A DNA stretch of 64,000 nt from Phoenix dactylifera. Taxonomy: Eukaryota > Streptophyta > Magnoliopsida > Arecales > Arecaceae. Under the pieces are notes generated by a model. That model was not told the origin of the DNA and did not search any database. It was given only the letters and a program-made list of their open reading frames with translations. A program made the translations under genes and the position numbers. Of the stretch, positions 25,601-48,202 are shown piece by piece. Within the stretch, counting starts at the first letter, position 1, and each line of letters starts with the position of its first letter. The stretch spans positions 1 to 64,000 of the forward strand of contig NW_024067908.1 in assembly GCF_009389715.1 (NCBI RefSeq), written 5' to 3'.

Positions 25601-26028
25601 AGAGCCATGTCTTCCACTCTACCATGAATCCTCAAGAATTCAAGCATGTAATTGTAGGACTCGGTCGTGTGAACGATCTCGGGCTGCTGCGCTATCGACT
25701 TGAAGATCGACAGCGCCCGGACTGGGTCCGAAATCGACTTGAGAATATAGACGACATTATCCGAATTCACACCATCTTCCTGTTTCTTCTTCACTCTGAT
25801 GCCGTGGGAGTTTGTCCCGCCAAACCGACGAAGAATGAGATGGTTTTTCTTGAATTCGCAACGGTAGATGAAAGGACCGGATGATGGGAATAGATTTGAG
25901 ATCCTAATTTTTCGCCTGCTGAACAGAGCCAAGTGACCGAAAGCTGCAGTCTCGCCATTGGTTTCGAGACCCTTGCGATTGCTACAACAAATACTGGAGT
26001 AGCCGAGCTCTATAACGCTCGAAGCCAT
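22690..26028 (-). CDS. PGR3: P-class pentatricopeptide repeat protein PGR3 (PROTON GRADIENT REGULATION 3), chloroplast
   Basis: A single intronless frame of 1,112 residues, the length I recall for Arabidopsis PGR3. After a Ser/Arg-rich N-terminus compatible with a chloroplast transit peptide, tandem PPR motifs of about 35 residues run from roughly residue 110 to the end. Typical units read VVTYNTLLAGLGKEGRVQEV and AIYNILINGFGKAGDAEKAC. The C-terminus SPNSGTFSQLPNES parallels the conserved QLPN ending of PGR3. Segments such as HTTESYNYMLE and GFVLNAYSYNGLIH-like sequence (here GFVLNAFSYNGLIH) match my memory of the ortholog closely. Known role in Arabidopsis: sequence-specific binding of chloroplast RNA, stabilising and helping translate petL-operon RNA and supporting NDH accumulation, hence cytochrome b6f and cyclic electron flow. 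No internal stop or shift is seen, so the gene appears intact. Confidence 0.93.
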   Translation of the reverse strand: MASSVIELGYSSICCSNRKGLETNGETAAFGHLALFSRRKIRISNLFPSSGPFIYRCEFKKNHLILRRFGGTNSHGIRVKKKQEDGVNSDNVVYILKSISDPVRALSIFKSIAQQPEIVHTTESYNYMLEFLRIHGRVEDMALVFDLMQQQIVKRNTTTFLTIFKAFRIRGGLRSAPFALSRMREAGFVLNAFSYNGLIHFLLQSGFVREAMEVYGEMISEGITPSLKTYSALMVALGKRRGTEAVLRLLSEMEGLGLRPNVYTFTICIRVLGQAGKIDEAYGLLRRMEEEGCRPDVVTFTVLIEVLCEAGQLDRAKELFWEMKSSDQKPDRVTYITLLDKFGDTGDLESVWEFWRELEADGYDADVVIFTAVINALCKEGRIEEASEMLGVMGKKGISPNLQTYNTLISGLLRANRLDEAEELFNHVDAQGLKPSAYTYILFIDYYGKCGEFEKAFSMYEIMKSQGVVPDIVACNACLYGLAESGRLGQAKEVFYELRAVGLSPDAITYNMMIKCCNKAGKVDEAVKIFSEMIESGCKPDEITVNSLINALYKAGREDEAWKLFHRMKELNLEPTVVTYNTLLAGLGKEGRVQEVMDLFREMSSHNCPSNTITYNTLLDCLSKNGEVDLALDILYGMTEKDCMPDLLSYNTVIYGLATEDRVNEALWLFHQMRKVCIPDFVTLCSILPSFIKNGQTKNALQITKEYIMQPDAQRDRFSWEALMEGILGEAGYDQSVKFSELIATSGAYQNDYLLCPLIKFLCKHKKAVDAHKLFEKFKSYGISPTMEAYNLLITGLLESHFMEIAQGLFMEMKKVGCTPDVFTYNALMDALGKSMRIEQMLMLYEEMRARGCEPNNITYNIVISGLVKSKRLDQAIDFYYDLISRDFSPTPCTYGPLIDGLLKSGKMNEAEDMFNEMVDYGCKPNSAIYNILINGFGKAGDAEKACKWYERMVREGIRPDVKSYTILIDTLCMVGRADDALSYFEELMETGLEPDLIAYNLMINGLGKSQRLDEAIALFNEMQNRGIFPDLYTYNSLILNLGKAGKLAEAGKMYEELQLKGFQPNVFTYNALIRGYSASGNTDNAYSVYKNMMVEGCSPNSGTFSQLPNES

Positions 26029-26457
26029 TGAAAATTTCTTGAAGTAAAAAAAAAATCTCCGTTTCTTCTATGGTATTATCTCTATCACATACCAATCCTT
26101 TCTCTAGACTAAAACCAATAAGCATCACAGACATATACACAAGGCGAAAGAAAGGAGTTTTGCATCCCCTCACCTGCCCTCTTGGGTGCTGAGAAAGCCT
26201 GAGAAGGGGTGACGCGAACGCCCATGAGTGCTGTGTTTCCCTTCCAAGCTTTGAGAATGGGCAAGTGAGGTTTTGCGAATGAATTTGTGGTGCTTTGTTC
26301 GCCATCCGCCGATATTTGGATTCTATCGTTCTGGGTTCAGTTCACCTGTCCGTGTAGTTACCTCCCAACGACTCCGACCATTCGTTCTGGAGTCACAGAT
26401 TTTTTTTTTCTTCTTTTTTTGGGATATAAAGGAGACAAATATCGGCAAGCAGAAAAG
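26029..26457. other. Upstream region of PGR3
   Basis: This holds the 5' UTR and promoter of the minus-strand PGR3 gene up to the SINE target duplication. Two A/T homopolymer stretches are present (about 26047-26056 and 26400-26420). I see no clear TATA box. Confidence 0.4.
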
Positions 26458-26468
26458 AAAGTTACGTG

Positions 26469-26880
26469 CCACCAAGATGGTGGCCTAATGGTACTGGACA
26501 GCAATTCTAACCACAAGGTCCCAAGTTCGAATCGCTGCGGCGATGATTAAATTGTAGACCGGAGCTCACTACTTTGGCCACTGCTTGGACTTGTGGTGTT
26601 GGACCGCTCTTGAACCGCTAGTAGCCGGGGTGGTGCCGGGTGTGACGTACTCACACGTGGGACTCGAGCCAGAGCTCAGAGGAGTAGCTGAGCCGGGCCT
26701 ACGGGTAGGGAGGGTATGAGTAAAACGGGTCGGGGTGCCCAACACACGGCCATTTCTGCCTGCATCAAACATTCTCCTGGCGGGGCGGGGGCCCAGTGGG
26801 GCTGCTACGCGGGGGTGGGCTTGTCCCTTCCTCCCTCTACCCCTTTTTTTTCAGCAAAAAAAACAAAAAACAAAAAAAAA
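26469..26880 (+). mobile_element. tRNA-derived SINE with perfect target duplication
   Basis: AAAGTTACGTG occurs directly before (26458-26468) and after (26878-26888) the insert. Near the 5' end, TGGCCTAATGG resembles a pol III A box and GTTCGAATC a B box, about 45 bp apart. The body is GC-rich and the element ends in an A-rich tail (CAGCAAAAAAAAC and following). About 410 bp is long for a SINE, so the 3' part may be LINE-derived or a composite. It lies about 0.4 kb upstream of the PGR3 start codon. Confidence 0.85.
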
Positions 26881-26888
26881 GTTACGTG

Positions 26889-27446
26889 AAAAGAAAAAAT
26901 AGCAGAGCAGCTGGACGGCAAGCATCAGGGGAACGCAGTCACAGACTATCATGCAAACAGAAACAAGAACATGAGGACATGGCAAATCCTGATAGTTCTT
27001 GGCCATCCAATCCTCTGCTTTGTCACCCTCGCGATGGAGATAGAGATTGAAATGGTACTATTTTTAATCAAATTTGATGTTAAGCTCGTCATTCAGAAAA
27101 ATTTATCAAATTATATTGTAACTTGTCATGCATTACATCTATCGAGCCGCAGTTATTTATGTTTGGAAACATTGCCTAAAAACTTCTATATTTTTAATTT
27201 ATAAAAATTTTATAAAAAATAATTTATTAGAATAAAATTAGGTGATTGGAAAGAGCTTCTTTGGATCAAGGCGTATGATATATACTGCCTTAAAAACGTG
27301 ATTCGCCTTCTGCGCACAAGTCTGCAGCGATGTCGTCCCTAAAGTACAACAATCCGACTTAGGATCATCCTTTAACGAGTACAATCATTGTGGAGGCTTG
27401 ATCGGTCGACTCCTTCATATGTCCAAAAAATAAAAAAGAATAGAAA
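26889..27446. other. Intergenic, no supported feature
   Basis: Sequence between the SINE and the TRIM is AT-rich with no gene or repeat boundary that I can support. Confidence 0.4.
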
Positions 27447-27451
27447 GTTGA

Positions 27452-27890
27452 TGTGAGGACCTGTGCGGGCGTGTGTTTGGTCCCACATCGGTTATTCGCT
27501 GGGTAGATCTTGGGTACTTATACAGGATCAAGGAACCCAAACAATAACTTCCGGCTAGCCATTTTGGGTGAGGTCCTGGGTTGTTACAAATAGTATCAGA
27601 GCGGACCCGGCCCATAACTTATGTGGACTAGGGGACACTGCAGCACGGATCCATTGGGGTTGACCACGTACCGATCGTGGTGTTTGTGATTAGATTTGAA
27701 TGGATTTGAACCCTTAGCCTGACGAGGACGTCAGGGCTTGAACGGGGGAAGTATGTGAGGACCCATGCGGGCGTGTGTTTAGTCCCACATTGGTTATTCG
27801 CTGGGTAGATCTTGGGTACTTATACAGGATCAAGAAACCCAAACAATAACTTCTGGCTAGCCATTTTGGATAAGGTCCTAGGTTGTTACA
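27452..27890 (+). mobile_element. TRIM (terminal-repeat retrotransposon in miniature), complete, target duplication GTTGA
   Basis: Two direct 137-bp terminal repeats (27452-27588 and 27754-27890) start TGTGAGGACC and end GTTGTTACA. GTTGA lies on both sides (27447-27451 and 27891-27895). After the first repeat, TAGTATCAGAGC (27591-27602) is one base from the Met-tRNA primer-binding consensus. AACGGGGGAAG just before the second repeat fits a polypurine tract. The 165-bp interior codes for nothing, as usual for TRIMs, which move with enzymes from other elements. The repeats differ at about 9 of 137 sites, all transitions, so the insertion is moderately old. Confidence 0.93.
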
Positions 27891-28349
27891 GTTGAAGGGT
27901 GGAAAAACTCTCTATCTGTAAAAAAACTCTTAGGAGACAGAGTATCAGTGAGAATGAGAGAAATCGGATTGCTTTTGAATTAATCTCAGAGGAGTCTATT
28001 TATAAATTCTATCTAGAAAATCAAACATTAAATATATATAATGTTTCAAAAATACCGTATCTTTTCAGAAATCAATATTCTCTTTCAAAAAGTCACAGCT
28101 CTTTCGAAAGACGTATCTCAAAAAAAAGGCATTTTAAAGTATTTGAAGCGACTAAAATTTAGTTTTTTTAATTAAAACTCCAACAACTTAGCTGTTTGGA
28201 GTGTCTCTTTTTTGGAAAAAATTATATCCTACATATTGTGCATCATGTGACCATGCACGCCACCAATCATAACTGTTCGTTTCTATAACGATGCACCGAG
28301 GTAAGTGCTTGATGAATAGAGTCCATAGGAACGCGAGCAGCAGTGTTTG

Positions 28350-28625
28350 TGAAAGATTTGAGAAGAAGGGCTTGGTCAATCGTACCAAAGCTATATATTC
28401 ATTCTCTTTTTATATATAAAGTCATTTATAGATTAAGAATACATTCCAAATATACATCTTTTGATATAGCAATCATACAGCTAGAAGATTCCTAAAAATA
28501 ATCCTACAGCTGCGCTACATCCTTTGATATAGTAATCATACAGCTAGAATTGGTAGACTTGATCAATCTCTATGCTGGCATCCTCATCTAAACCAGAAAC
28601 TAAAATGGAAGGTTGTTGTCTAACA
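28350..28625 (-). repeat. 3' LTR of the copia element
   Basis: On the minus strand it begins TGTTAGACAAC and ends near CAAATCTTTCA. It aligns to the 5' LTR at 32858-33818 once the nested TRIM is set aside. It is bordered inward by a homopolymer that takes the place of the polypurine tract. Confidence 0.85.
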
Positions 28626-28626
28626 A

Positions 28627-28650
28627 CCCCCCCCCCCCCCCCCCCCCCCC
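28627..28650. repeat. 24-base poly-C (poly-G on the element strand) at the polypurine tract
   Basis: An uninterrupted run of 24 C on the plus strand sits one base inside the 3' LTR of the minus-strand copia element, exactly where the polypurine tract belongs. On the element strand it is a pure G run. Confidence 0.9.
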
Positions 28651-31600
28651 AAGCAAATGGGGAGGTTACAAACCATGAGCTTGTCCTTCAACAACTGAAA
28701 TCGGGAGGATGTGAGGCCTTTTGTGAAAATGTCACCAACTTGATCCACGGTAGAGATGTACTGAATACAAACATCCTCGTTTACCACCTTCTCTCTAATA
28801 AAATGAAAATCCACCTCAATATGTTTCGTACGAGTATGATAAACTGGATGGGCAGCAAGTGCAATGGCACTTTGATTATCACACCAAACAGTTGTTGGTG
28901 AAAGAAGTGGAAGGTGCAAGTCCTTTAGTAACATGCGAATCCAATAAAGTTCAGCCACCACCATTGCAAGAGCCAGATATTCGGCTTCCGTAGTTGATCA
29001 AGCGACAACACTCTGCTTCTTGGCACACCACGAGATTAAGCAAGGACCAAAGAAAATACCATAGCCGGTAGTGGACCGTCGATCAGATGGGTCACCAGCC
29101 CAGTTCGAATCACAGTATGCATTAAGAGTTAGAGGACCCTTGCTGAAATACAAACCATGTTCAATAGTGCCTTTAAGATAACGCAAAACCTTTTTAACAG
29201 ATTTTCAATGAATAGCAGTTGGAGAATGAAGATGTTGATAGAGTTGGTTGATTGAATAGGCAAATTCAGGGCGAGTAAAAGTGTAGTACTGAAGTGCCTC
29301 GACTATTTGCCTGTAAGTCGTAGCATCTTCCACGGGTTCATCATGACCAAGAGATAATTTTTCACCAGATACACATAGGGCAGGGTATGGTTTCACCCCA
29401 ATCATTCTTGACCAATGCAAAATATCCAGGATATACTTGATTTGTCATAGATGAAGACCATTAGAGTCCCAAGAGGCTTCAATTCTAAGAAAATATCCAA
29501 GGTTGCCGAGAGTTTTGAGTGCAAAATCTTGCTGAAGTTGTTCAGTTACAGCTTAAATGAACTTAGGACAAGAGCCAGTAATCAGCAAGTCATCAACATA
29601 AATTAGTATAAAGATATGTATCTGCCCATGGTGATAAGTAAACAGAGAGCTGTCAACTAAAGAACCTTGAAAACCAAGATCCAGTAGACTATTAGAAAGT
29701 CTAAGAAACCATGCTCTTGGGCTTGCTTGAGGCCATACAGTGCCTTTTTTAGGCGACAGACATGATTAGGAGTAGCAGGATCGAGAAAGCCTTGTGGTTG
29801 CTCGATAAAAACTTCTTCTTCAAGATTTCTATGAAGGAAAGCATTGGAAACATCATACTGCAAAATAGGCCAACCAAAAGAAACAGAGAGATAAAGAACC
29901 ACACACACAGTTGCCGGTTTGATTACCGGACTAAACATTTCAGTAAAGTCCACACCATCTACTTGTTGAAAATCTTTGGCAACCAATCTCACCTTGTAAC
30001 GATCAACACTTCTATCTGCCTTCTATTTTATTTTGTAAACTCATTTGGTGCAAATGATGTTGTGACTAGCAGGCCAAGGGACGAGATCCCATGTATCATT
30101 AGCTATCAGTGCATCATATTCCAATTGCATAGCATTCTGCCACTCTTGAGACAAAACAACTTGAGAAAAGGTAGTGGGTTTAACAATATTAAGCACACTG
30201 TTATATGCATGTACAGGATGATTAGAGGCATAGAACATTTGGAAATCAGGAAATTATTTGGGTCAAATAGAACCAGTTCGGGATCGGGTCAACATTTGAT
30301 GTTGGGTCGCATTGGGTACCTCAGGAGGTTCGGTTTCGGGCATAATTATAGATAAGGGGGAAGCGGTTGCTGGTGGAGGACTTGGTTCAGGTGGGTGTCT
30401 GGTATGGGTTGTCGAAGACAAAGTGGGTGACATTTGAGTTAGTGAAGATGGTTCTTCCTCTGGAGGCTGATTAAGCAGTATATTAATTTGAGAGTAAAAG
30501 GGTGAAAGGTCAGAGGACATACCTGGCACGGAGGCATTCGGTGTAGCAAAGGAGGTCCATCCTTTTGCTGGTAAGTTTTGCTCATCGAAGGCCACAATGC
30601 GAGTGATGTGTATTTTGAGAGATTGGGTCTAAGCATCGATAGCCGTGATGGTGGGAGGAATATCCAAGAAAAATGCATTGTTTATCCTGAAGGCTAGCTT
30701 GTGATTCGTGTAGGGTCTCAATAATGGGTAATAGGCACATCCGAAGGTCCTCATTAAAGAATACTCTAGGTTTTTCTCAATCAATTTTGCATAGGAAGAC
30801 GTATTAGTCAATATAGGTGTGAGAAACCTATTAATAAGGTACACAGCTGTCATAAAGGCATCAACCCAGAATTTTGTAGGTAAATGTGATTGAGCTAAAA
30901 GTGAGAGACCGACTTCCATAATATGTCTGTGTTTTCTTTTAGCCAAACTATTTTGCTGAGAAGTATAAGGATATGAAAGGCATTGATGGATACCACATTT
31001 ATGAAGAAAATCTTGAAATTGGTTTGAGAGATATTCACCACCATTATCACATTGGAGTTGTTTATCATTGTAGAGAAACGATTTTCAACAGAAGATTTAA
31101 AATGCAGAGAACATGAGAACATTTTGGATTTATTTTTGAGAGGGTACAACCAAGTGAATCTAGAGTAATCATTTATGAAGATAACATAATATCGATGACC
31201 CTCAGAAGATGATATAGGAAAGACCTAAACATCAGAATGAATAAGTTTTAATTTAGACAACATAGTACGGGAAGACTCACCAAAAGGTAATTCTTTAGCC
31301 TTTCTCAATAAACAAGTTTCAAAAATAGACTCAAGGTTAAAGGATCCACAAACAAGTAAATCAAAAGTCTTAACTACATTTTTGGTGACTTGGGAGGAAG
31401 GATGACCAAATCTCGGATGCCAAACATCAAGTGTAGTCCGAACACCGAAAAAACTAGCATGAGACCGAAATTTATTAATAGATTTTTGATCAACTTGAAT
31501 AGGATAGAGACCTCCTTCACTCCGCCCTACTGGCAACGTTCGTCCCGTGCGATTGTCCTTAACAAAAAATTGAGAGTAGCAGTCATTATCTAAACAAAGC

Positions 31601-32857
31601 TTATTAATATATAAGAGATTAACTGCTGCTTGCGGACAATAGAGGACATTTTGTAAGCGTAGGGATGAGGTGGACGCCTGTAACGTAAGTTTACCAGTGT
31701 GCTTAATTTGTAAACGATTACCATTACCCATAGCTACTTTGTCATCTCCATGATACGGCTCAAACAAGTGAAGGTTCGAGACATCCACTGTGACATGTTG
31801 ATTAGCACTGCTATCTATGTACCAAGTGTTGTCCTCATGAAGAGAATTGGAATGAGCCGCCATAGCCGCCAATTGTTGAGGAGGGTAACGACCTTGGTAA
31901 TTATAGTCATAGCGGTGAAAACAGTCACGTGTTATATGACTCTTTTTCCTGCAAATTTGACAAGCATAAGGGTCAAAATCTTGAGTGTTTGCCCTAGCAA
32001 GAATTCGATTTGGAACGGGTTTGTCAGCTTGAGTGGGTCTCTGAGTCGGAATGGGAGCAGCATTGGGACAAGGTTGCTGCCAATTCCTCTTATTCTTCTT
32101 TCGGTTCTTTCCTCCACCAAATTTATTTGCCATTATAGCAAAGTTGCCGTGATCATTTTGCACACTTCTCTGCTGATTTTCAAGCGAGGCTTCAAATGCA
32201 AATAATTCTGATTGAAAGTCAGTGAGTGAAAGTGACCTCTCACGTTGTGCAAAATAAACATTGGATATAAAAGGAGTATATGCTAAGTTGAGTCCTCCAA
32301 GAATATGAGAAATCAAATCTTTATCAGTCACGGGCTTTCCCACGGCCGTCAATTGGTTCGCAAGGACCTTTACTCCTTCAACAAACTCAGGACAACTCTT
32401 GTCTCCTTGCCGTAGATTCTGCAATTGGCGTTTCAGTTGATTCACATTCGAGGATGAGAGGGAAGCGAAGCGATTTACCACGGCCAGTCATGCTTGTCGA
32501 GCAGTTTTGAGACCATAAACCAAGGATAGAACCTTCTCCGAGATTGTGGACCTCATCCAAACTAGGACGAAGTGATTTTTCTAATTTCAGATGGTAAATT
32601 CTGGGTTAGAAGCAGGAGCAGCAGTCCCTACAGCTGGTAGGAACTCTTCTAGGCATGGTTCTGTACCATCCACAACATCCAGAAGACCATGAATATCAAG
32701 GGCACCTTCAACTTGAGAGGACCAATTTAAATAAGATGATGGCCCTTCAAGCTTCACCGAAATAAATTGAACAAGATTGTTTGGGGGAACGAAGGCCGCG
32801 GTGGAAGACATTATTGTGGGTAGGATCGGGCATGAGCTAAGTCAAGCTCTGATACCA

Positions 32858-33818
32858 TAAAAGATTTGAGAAGAAGGGCTTGGTCTATCGTACCAAAGCT
32901 ATATATTCATTCTCTTTTTATAGACAAAGTCATGTACATATTAAGAATACATTCCAAATATACATCCTTTGATATAACAATCATACAGCTAGAAGACTTC
33001 TGTTGCGGGAACGGCGCTTTGGCCGGAGCCTCGCGCAACAGCATAGCCCACATTAAGCTAGCAGAGAAAGAGGACCACGTTCCTCCCGAGGTATTGTCCG
33101 CTTTGGGCGCTCCGGCCCGCGCGTCCAGCACTGACGAGGGGAGACTGGTGCCCTCACGGGTTTGCCCTTCAAAAGGCGCCTCGAGAGGAAAGGATTTCCA
33201 CCCCCCATTTAAGGCATGGAACCTTTCCGCTACTAGCCGATGTGGGACTAAATTCAAGGCCCCCTCCCCTCCCCACAACATAGCCCCCCCAGCGGGAAGG
33301 TTCCTTGCCGGTTTTTAACGCCGGAGGCCCCCACAGTCCTGAAGGGTAGTCAATGGAGGGAGGAGGCGCCCCTACCTGGTGCGCCATCTGTTGCGGGGAC
33401 GGCGCTTTGGCCGGAGCCTCGCGCAACAGCATAGCCCACATTAAGCTAGCAGAGAAAGAGGACCACGTTCCTCCCGAGGTATTGTCCGCTTTGGGCGCTC
33501 CGGCCCGCGCGTCCAGCGCTGACGGGGGGAGACTGGTGCCCTCACGGGTTTGCCCTTCAAAAGGCGCCTCGAGAGGAAAGGATTTCCACTCCCCATTTAA
33601 GGCATGGAACCTTTCCGCTACTAGCCGATGTGGGACTAAATTCAAGGCCCCCTCCCCTCCCCACAACAACTTCTAAAAATAATCTTACAGCTACGCTACA
33701 TCCTTTGATATAGCAATCATATAGCTAGAATTGGCGAACTTGATCAATCTCTATGCGGACATTCTCATCTAAATCAGAAACTGAAATGGAAGGTTAAATA
33801 GCACGTTGTTGTGTAACA
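32858..33818 (-). repeat. 5' LTR of the copia element, split by a nested TRIM
   Basis: LTR sequence occupies 32858-33000 and 33669-33818, with the TRIM between. The outer end reads TGTTACACAACAACG on the minus strand. The inner end abuts the primer-binding site. Confidence 0.85.
33001..33668 (-). mobile_element. Young TRIM nested in the copia 5' LTR, target duplication ACTTC
   Basis: Two direct 280-bp repeats (33001-33280 and 33389-33668) start TGTTGCGGG and end CCCCACAACA, and ACTTC flanks both sides (32996-33000 and 33669-33673). A G-rich tract (GCTGGGGGGGCTA, minus strand) adjoins the lower repeat and a primer-site-like TGGCGCACCAGG adjoins the upper one, indicating minus orientation. The interior is only 108 bp. 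The repeats differ at about 4 of 280 sites, so the insertion is much younger than its host copia. Open frames through the repeats are chance. Confidence 0.92.
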
Positions 33819-34902
33819 ATTTGACGGCATGCACGACAGTATAGGTATATATTTTTTTTTAATAGGGTTCACGATGGCGACCTCACTATAAATCTAAAAA
33901 GGATAAAAAAATCCCTCACTTTTTGCTTTTGATATCTTTTGTCAATATTGCAGGACAAAAAAAAAAATTTAATCATTCTTTCGACGCAAAAGATACAACT
34001 CTAATCCTGCAAAACGGCACTGCTATTAATTCCGTGCTGATGTGGCAGTGCCGGATGGACATACCACCATCAGCACATAGCTACTAAATAAAGCTTCTGA
34101 AAAGTATTACTCTTTTCTTGAACACACCTGACGCACCAGCAACGTTTTAAGCAGCACACAAACCAACAAACGTGTCATGTTGCGATTGGGTGATTTTTTA
34201 GGTACCTTTTGGGTTCCTCGCGTGAACTCGTGCACAGCCTGCAACAACGAACCGAATGCCGTGCATCACTCTCACAAACCGGTCCCTTACGCACGGACAG
34301 TATCTAGAAAGACCCAAAACTGTTTCATGCGCCTTTCAAGGGCTCTGCTTTTCATGATTTCACTGATGCTGAAAATATCTTTCAAATTTCCACGCCATAA
34401 CGAGAGGAAATTCATGATGCAGTGAAAATAGAGCCTGGTTAGAGTGCCTCCCCTATCCTTTAAATTGATGGATTCTCAGTTTTGACTCTTCTTGTAGACT
34501 GGTAAGATGAACGAGAGCGATTTTCTCGGCATGATCTTACGACTTTTGAAGCCTACCTTAGGCTTGAATTCCTTACTAAAGCTCTTTCGTTGCTAAAAAG
34601 AGATAAACTATTTTCTTCATGGAGCTCGACGGGAGCCCTACGACGGTTGATCAAAACTATCACTCTCGGGAGCACCAAGGCGAAGCGTAGCGGAGACGCG
34701 GTAGCTCAGGCTCCGCCGGTCCAAATCCTAGACCAAACATTTGAAAGCAGAATGTTTGGCAGATCGGACCGGACCGCATACTCCTCGCCCGGACGGTCGG
34801 GGCTCGAAAGCAGCTGAAGTCTCCTGAACCTTCCGGTCAGATTCGCCTCGGTCTATCGCTAGCAGCTCCTCGCCCTCGCTCGTCTCTTCTCACCAACAAC
34901 CA
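33819..34902. other. Upstream region of the CGE gene
   Basis: The stretch is AT-rich to about 34600 and then more GC-rich toward the CGE start codon, as expected for a promoter and 5' UTR. A 9-bp perfect inverted repeat lies at 34733-34759. I see no other gene. Confidence 0.45.
34733..34759. promoter_or_regulatory. Perfect inverted repeat in the CGE upstream region
   Basis: CCAAACATT and AATGTTTGG are separated by nine bases, about 145 bp upstream of the CGE ATG. It could form a hairpin in a 5' UTR or be a dimeric binding site; there is no direct evidence for either. Confidence 0.35.

Positions 34903-48202
<13,300 letters not shown>

Larger units (their letters stand above)
28350..33818 (-). 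mobile_element. Ty1/copia retrotransposon, decayed, with a TRIM nested in its 5' LTR
   Basis: LTRs lie at 28350-28625 (3') and 32858-33818 (5', interrupted by the TRIM at 33001-33668). The flanks GTTTG and ATTTG form an imperfect 5-bp target duplication. A Met-tRNA primer-binding site (TGGTATCAGAGC, minus strand) is at 32846-32857, directly inside the 5' LTR. In order on the minus strand I see a Gag start (about 32811), CCHC knuckle (about 31962), protease region (about 31820), integrase (about 31450 onward), reverse transcriptase (about 29992-29690) and RNase H (about 29190-28680): the copia order. The frame is broken in several places, on the order of ten, so it is a fossil. The LTRs are about 90% alike, an old insertion. 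Confidence 0.92.

Noticed and set aside
22817-25884. Plus-strand frames inside PGR3
   Set aside because: They are shadows of the PPR repeats on the minus strand.
26469-26540. Stand-alone tRNA gene at the pol III-like boxes
   Set aside because: There is no cloverleaf; the A-rich tail and target duplication show a SINE.
33169-33669. 166-residue open frame
   Set aside because: It lies wholly in the TRIM repeat and recurs in both repeats; TRIMs are non-coding.
34700-34730. tRNA-like GTAGCTCAGG followed by GGTCCAAATCC
   Set aside because: Spacing is too short for a tRNA body and no acceptor stem pairs.
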